This document shows positions 41,256 through 44,358 of a stretch of DNA of 44,358 nt, piece after piece. Below the pieces are notes generated by a model. The model worked only from the letters and a program-made list of their open reading frames with translations. It had not been told where the DNA came from and made no database searches. Both the position numbers and the translations under genes were made by a program. Each line of letters opens with the position of its first letter. Position 1 is the stretch's first letter. Origin of the DNA: Candidatus Desulfaltia sp. (GTDB lineage: Bacteria; Desulfobacterota; Desulfobacteria; Desulfobacterales; ETH-SRB1); contig JAUSPN010000089.1 in assembly GCA_030656555.1 (NCBI GenBank), positions 1 to 44,358 on the forward strand, read 5' to 3'.

Positions 41256-43838
41256 TCACCATAAATCATTAGCGGCATCGCCATTGTTTCTTTTTCGGGC
41301 ACTGTACCCATATATCGGCGTGTATGTTAACTCATAGCCTTGTAATGCATTCCCGTGGTCTATACCACAAAGGGTCCCATCCTCCCTTACTATCGCCACG
41401 CGAAAGGGACTTTCATCTCTATCTCCCAGATAGACAAAATTTTTAAGCCACTGAATCTGATGCGGTGAAGTACTCGGTGCAAGATGCCCAGGCACAAGCA
41501 CTACATTTTGCTGTAGCTCTGCGGCAAGGCTCCGCCATACTCTACGGTCTTTGCGTTTAACATTTTGTGGCAGTAGTAATTTCTTGCCATTCAACAAAAT
41601 GAGAGTTGTTCCCGTTTCATCGGAAGATTTTTTTCTGATGAGTAAAACTTCACAGCTTTCCGTCTCACTGTAACGCGTGGTCGCCTTGCTTTCCGGAAGG
41701 GTTTTGCCCCCAGTTGAAAGTCCGATTCGTGCCAAGCCTGCAAGCTTTACCCGATTTGCTTCGACATCAGCCTTGCATTTATTAAGAATGCTTGATTCCT
41801 CTTGTTCGGCATAGGTGGCTTCCAACATGGGCCGAATATCTTGCGGCAAAGAAACTTGTTGTTTTTGTTGCCAAACGGCAAGACTGCGATACAGGACGTA
41901 TGGCAAGTAAACCTTGCCGATCTTGCCCCATACATTTAATTTATTACGGCTATCTTCCAGAGTAGGGGCCAAAATCCACGCTTCGCGTTTTGCCCGTTCA
42001 GAGCGCAGTTTGTCAGCTTCCCGATGTCGCCACAGACGACCAATACGTTGAAAGAGCATATCGGTCGGGCAAATGCGTGTAATCAGGAAATCCGCGTCGA
42101 TGTCAAGCGATTGTTCCAGCACCTGTGTTCCGACAAGTACTCGACCACAATCTCTGCGTTTAGCATGCCCATTTTTGCCAAAGGCGTTAACCCATTTTTC
42201 TTCATTATATTTACGGTCAACCCGAAGAAAACGGGAATGAAGCAGCCCGCACTCTATTTTTGCACCACACGCCTGAGCGCGGGCCGCGATTATCTTGAAG
42301 CGGTCTTGGGATTCTGTGACGATATTCTCGATCCATAATACCTGCTCGCCGTGTTCAGCGCGAAGTATCACTTCTTCAAGCGCTTCCTTGTCATCATTCT
42401 TTACCGAGACAGATACAGTAGCAGAATCTGTCTGAGCCACAGGGAGATAAAAAGGGACGCTACCCGTCGGAGATGCAGATACCAGAGGATAGGGTGTCTC
42501 ACTGCTTTTTTGCCCGAGCAATTCCGACCGTCTTTCCGCTGTAAGTGTGGCGCTCAAGATTATAACGGTACAGTGGAGATCCCGCAGCGTATGGACCAAT
42601 TTGTCCATAATGGTGCCTGTGTAGCTGTCATAGCTATGCACTTCGTCAAGTATCACTACTTTGCCAGCCAAGCCAAAGGTGCGCACAAACCCGTGTTTGA
42701 TATTCATCACACCCATCAAAGCCTGGTCAATAGTTCCTACGGCAAAGGGTGCAAGAAGGCCACGCTTACTGCTGTTGAACCATCCCTTGCCAGGCATGCC
42801 CTCTTCGCCAAGTTCGGTATCCCGCAGCCATGCAGTACTATGGAGTAGTAAAGATCTAAATTTACAATCATCGGCGAGTACCTTTGCAAGAAAGTCGTTC
42901 ATTCGGTCATAAATTTTGTCGGATGTTAGCTGAGTCGGAAGCGCGAAATAAATACCCGTGGCAGTGCCTTGCGACAGGGCTTTGTAGGAGGCATATAATG
43001 CTGCCTCCGTCTTGCCCATACCCATGGGGGCTTCAAGGATATAAACGCCCTGTCTATCAGCAGCCTGAATGAGCTTGGTTTGCGCCTCATGTGGTTTAAA
43101 GGGGAAGAAAATATCTTCAAAACTTAAATTAGAGCGCACCTTGAAGCCAACGAATCCCGCCCTGTCTACTGCTTCGCTGATTAGGTTTTGCCATGGCGTT
43201 GTATCAGGCTGACCATCTGGGAAAACCCCATCAAAGAGTGCACCTGAGCCAATCCAGTCTGCTACACAGGTAAGCCCGGAAAGTGAATTGGCCTGATCTT
43301 CATCTCTTACAGCAGGCCAGTCGTAGCCAAAACAATCCTTGAGATTGGCAAGGAGATTCATTCGGCTTTCTTGCCATTCCTGTCCACCATAAATATCATC
43401 GTTCGGGCATCCCACGCCATTTGGTGATGCACCATGATGTCGTCCAACAATTTGAGGAATAAATTTTAAAAAGCTGTCCAGTAGGCATGCCTGACTGATG
43501 GTAGCATGACCGCCAAGTGTAGTATCCAACTCAGCCTTGCCAATTCCTAATGGTAATCCTGCGGCAGAGTATATTTTTTCTTGAAAATGAGGGCTAACTT
43601 TACCGAGATCATGAGCAGCGGCAACAAGCTCGCTTCCTTTTGGGTATAGTGATTCTCGGAGCCATTGTGGTTGTCTGCGTATAAGTTCACGGGCCACATA
43701 TCCTACGATTTGACAATGAGTAGAAACGGTGATTCCTTTTATAACCTTCCCGTCCGCAAGTTTTACGGTTTTTGCGAGACAGGCATCAAGAGGGAGCATT
43801 TTTTGCGCTCTCGAAGAAATTTGTGCCGGTTTAAGCAT
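41256..43838 (-). CDS. cas3: Cas3, HD nuclease-helicase of type I-E
   Basis: An 860-residue effector that unwinds and degrades target DNA after Cascade binding. The HD domain carries H41 (STHCQIVGY), H76-D77 (AAAHDLGK) and GRHHGA. The SF2 helicase has Walker A PMGMGKTEAALYA, DEVH (ILDEVHSYD), SAT and a late QRIGRLWRH motif VI. It is full length, first gene of the cas operon. The promoter must lie in or near the flanking RAYT repeat, since only 31 bp separate its ATG from the repeat at 43870; a TATAAA is visible in that gap. Confidence 0.97.
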   Translation of the reverse strand: MLKPAQISSRAQKMLPLDACLAKTVKLADGKVIKGITVSTHCQIVGYVARELIRRQPQWLRESLYPKGSELVAAAHDLGKVSPHFQEKIYSAAGLPLGIGKAELDTTLGGHATISQACLLDSFLKFIPQIVGRHHGASPNGVGCPNDDIYGGQEWQESRMNLLANLKDCFGYDWPAVRDEDQANSLSGLTCVADWIGSGALFDGVFPDGQPDTTPWQNLISEAVDRAGFVGFKVRSNLSFEDIFFPFKPHEAQTKLIQAADRQGVYILEAPMGMGKTEAALYASYKALSQGTATGIYFALPTQLTSDKIYDRMNDFLAKVLADDCKFRSLLLHSTAWLRDTELGEEGMPGKGWFNSSKRGLLAPFAVGTIDQALMGVMNIKHGFVRTFGLAGKVVILDEVHSYDSYTGTIMDKLVHTLRDLHCTVIILSATLTAERRSELLGQKSSETPYPLVSASPTGSVPFYLPVAQTDSATVSVSVKNDDKEALEEVILRAEHGEQVLWIENIVTESQDRFKIIAARAQACGAKIECGLLHSRFLRVDRKYNEEKWVNAFGKNGHAKRRDCGRVLVGTQVLEQSLDIDADFLITRICPTDMLFQRIGRLWRHREADKLRSERAKREAWILAPTLEDSRNKLNVWGKIGKVYLPYVLYRSLAVWQQKQQVSLPQDIRPMLEATYAEQEESSILNKCKADVEANRVKLAGLARIGLSTGGKTLPESKATTRYSETESCEVLLIRKKSSDETGTTLILLNGKKLLLPQNVKRKDRRVWRSLAAELQQNVVLVPGHLAPSTSPHQIQWLKNFVYLGDRDESPFRVAIVREDGTLCGIDHGNALQGYELTYTPIYGYSARKRNNGDAANDLW

Positions 43839-43869
43839 TAGGAAGTCATACCTTGTTTATATTTAACTC

Positions 43870-43895
43870 GGGGACGCCCTTTAGTTTTGCAGTTT
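43870..43895 (-). repeat. RAYT-associated repeat at the cas3 edge, inverted
   Basis: GGGGACGCCC...GTTTTGCAGTTT, the exact reverse complement of the 26-bp repeat at 33062-33087. The two bracket the entire CRISPR-Cas locus as inverted repeats. From 43896 to 44084 no supportable gene is seen; a short minus-strand frame (43939-44040) ending AKLAAMIWFEMGKI is not identified. Confidence 0.85.
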
Positions 43896-44084
43896 TTGTC
43901 CTACAATATCGATAAATAATATTTTCTAAACCACTCATATCTTTCCCATCTCAAACCATATCATGGCTGCAAGTTTTGCATCATCAAGGGCGCAAGCCGT
44001 TTCTAAGCTGGATACTCTTAAGGTTTTCCATGGGCTAAGGGACAATCCTCAGTTTATAAGTTTATATCGTCAAGAATAAAACAG

Positions 44085-44180
44085 CTAAAGTAAAAAGCCC
44101 CATCTTAACTCTTCGACAAACAGGGTTTTGAAGTCAAACTCCCGGAGGAGCCTTCGGATACGTTCAAGATTAAGAGGCAT
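44085..44180 (-). pseudogene. Relic of a type IIG restriction-modification enzyme N-terminus
   Basis: The 31-codon frame reads MPLNLERIRRLLREFDFKTL then FVEELRWG before a stop. This resembles the opening of Eco57I-like R-M enzymes and related methylases ('...FDFxxLFIEELGW...'), which normally continue for 900 or more residues. AAGG lies upstream. The rest is missing, so it is at most a fragment left by a deletion near the CRISPR locus. Confidence 0.4.
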
Positions 44181-44243
44181 AGTCTACGACCTTTTTAGCA
44201 AAATGCTACCTGTAAAGATATGTATCGACCTGACGAATTGAAA

Positions 44244-44358
44244 TTACTGTCGAAGTGTCTCTATTAAGCCGATATTTCTTCTGAGCCAATCATTTACTAA
44301 CTTTTCAATATCTGTGTCTTTCTGCCCAGCGAGTTTTCGCATAAATTCGGCAATATCC
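44244..44358 (-). CDS. 3' end of a gene entering from the right edge
   Basis: An open minus-strand frame of 37 residues, DIAEFMRKLAGQKDTDIEKL then VNDWLRRNIGLIETLRQ, ends at a TAA at 44244. It is amphipathic and helical with charged repeats, like the tail of a small antitoxin or a DNA-binding protein, but too short to assign. It precedes the R-M relic on the same strand. Confidence 0.45.
   Translation of the reverse strand, partial: DIAEFMRKLAGQKDTDIEKLVNDWLRRNIGLIETLRQ

Noticed and set aside
43939-44040. A minus-strand frame ending SSLETACALDDAKLAAMIWF, a possible C-terminal gene relic.
   Set aside because: It is 34 codons at most, has no start signal, and I cannot match it to a family.

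Overview
The window looks like chromosome from a mesophilic, moderately AT-rich Gram-negative anaerobe, most likely a deltaproteobacterium (Desulfobacterota, Desulfobacterales-like). This rests on gene content (glnB-glnA, the xseA-xseB-ispA-dxs-tlyA block, an EF-G-like protein, glmM beside a left-handed beta-helix gene, a YkgJ-type cysteine-cluster protein), on the many word-like intergenic repeats, and on repeated toxin-antitoxin and RAYT-transposase debris. No rRNA or tRNA is visible, so the placement is an inference.

Region 1 (1-6450) is accessory DNA. It holds a gene start leaving the left edge, a small lipoprotein, an AT-rich radical-SAM aminomutase/aminotransferase pair, a group II intron reverse-transcriptase scrap, a truncated RAYT, a nucleotidyltransferase-like pair and an AbrB/PIN toxin-antitoxin pair. 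Two structures with the architecture of integron attC sites (132-189 and 4769-4839, each an imperfect inverted repeat with extrahelical bases) and a possible half site (5779-5799) suggest a decayed gene-cassette region.

Region 2 (6560-29450) is mostly housekeeping. It contains glnA and glnB (nitrogen assimilation and its PII sensor), an SPL-like radical SAM protein, an EF-G-like GTPase, the isoprenoid/exonuclease VII operon xseA-xseB-(coiled-coil membrane protein)-ispA-dxs-tlyA, a Bax-inhibitor-like membrane protein, glmM, a beta-helix protein, a heterodimeric ABC exporter with one degenerate ATP site, a Cys-cluster protein, fxsA and a MenA/UbiA prenyltransferase. The intergenic gaps carry several elements built from imperfect heptanucleotide words in inverted arms around a core; one encloses the remains of a 23S-rRNA intervening-sequence (S23, four-helix-bundle) gene.

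Region 3 (29450-33100) is a repeat-rich junk and defence border: an orphan CRISPR repeat unlike those of the main array, a ~50-bp repeat present three times, a Fic protein, an addiction antitoxin whose toxin is internally deleted, a PIN toxin-antitoxin pair, and nested RAYT fragments with their terminal repeats.

Region 4 (33062-43895) is a complete type I-E CRISPR-Cas locus: an array of 39 identical 28-nt repeats and 38 spacers, then (all on the minus strand, listed in transcription order) cas3, cas8e, cse2, cas6e, cas7e, cas5e, cas1 and cas2. cas6e sits between cse2 and cas7e, unlike the E. coli order. The first spacer base in crRNA sense is a pyrimidine in 37 of 38 spacers. The locus is bracketed by inverted copies of the same 26-bp RAYT-associated repeat. 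The distal end of the array appears truncated at one of these copies, and the leader seems squeezed into the 3' end of cas2. Beyond the locus (43896-44358) lie a scrap resembling the N-terminus of a type IIG restriction-modification enzyme and the 3' end of another gene.
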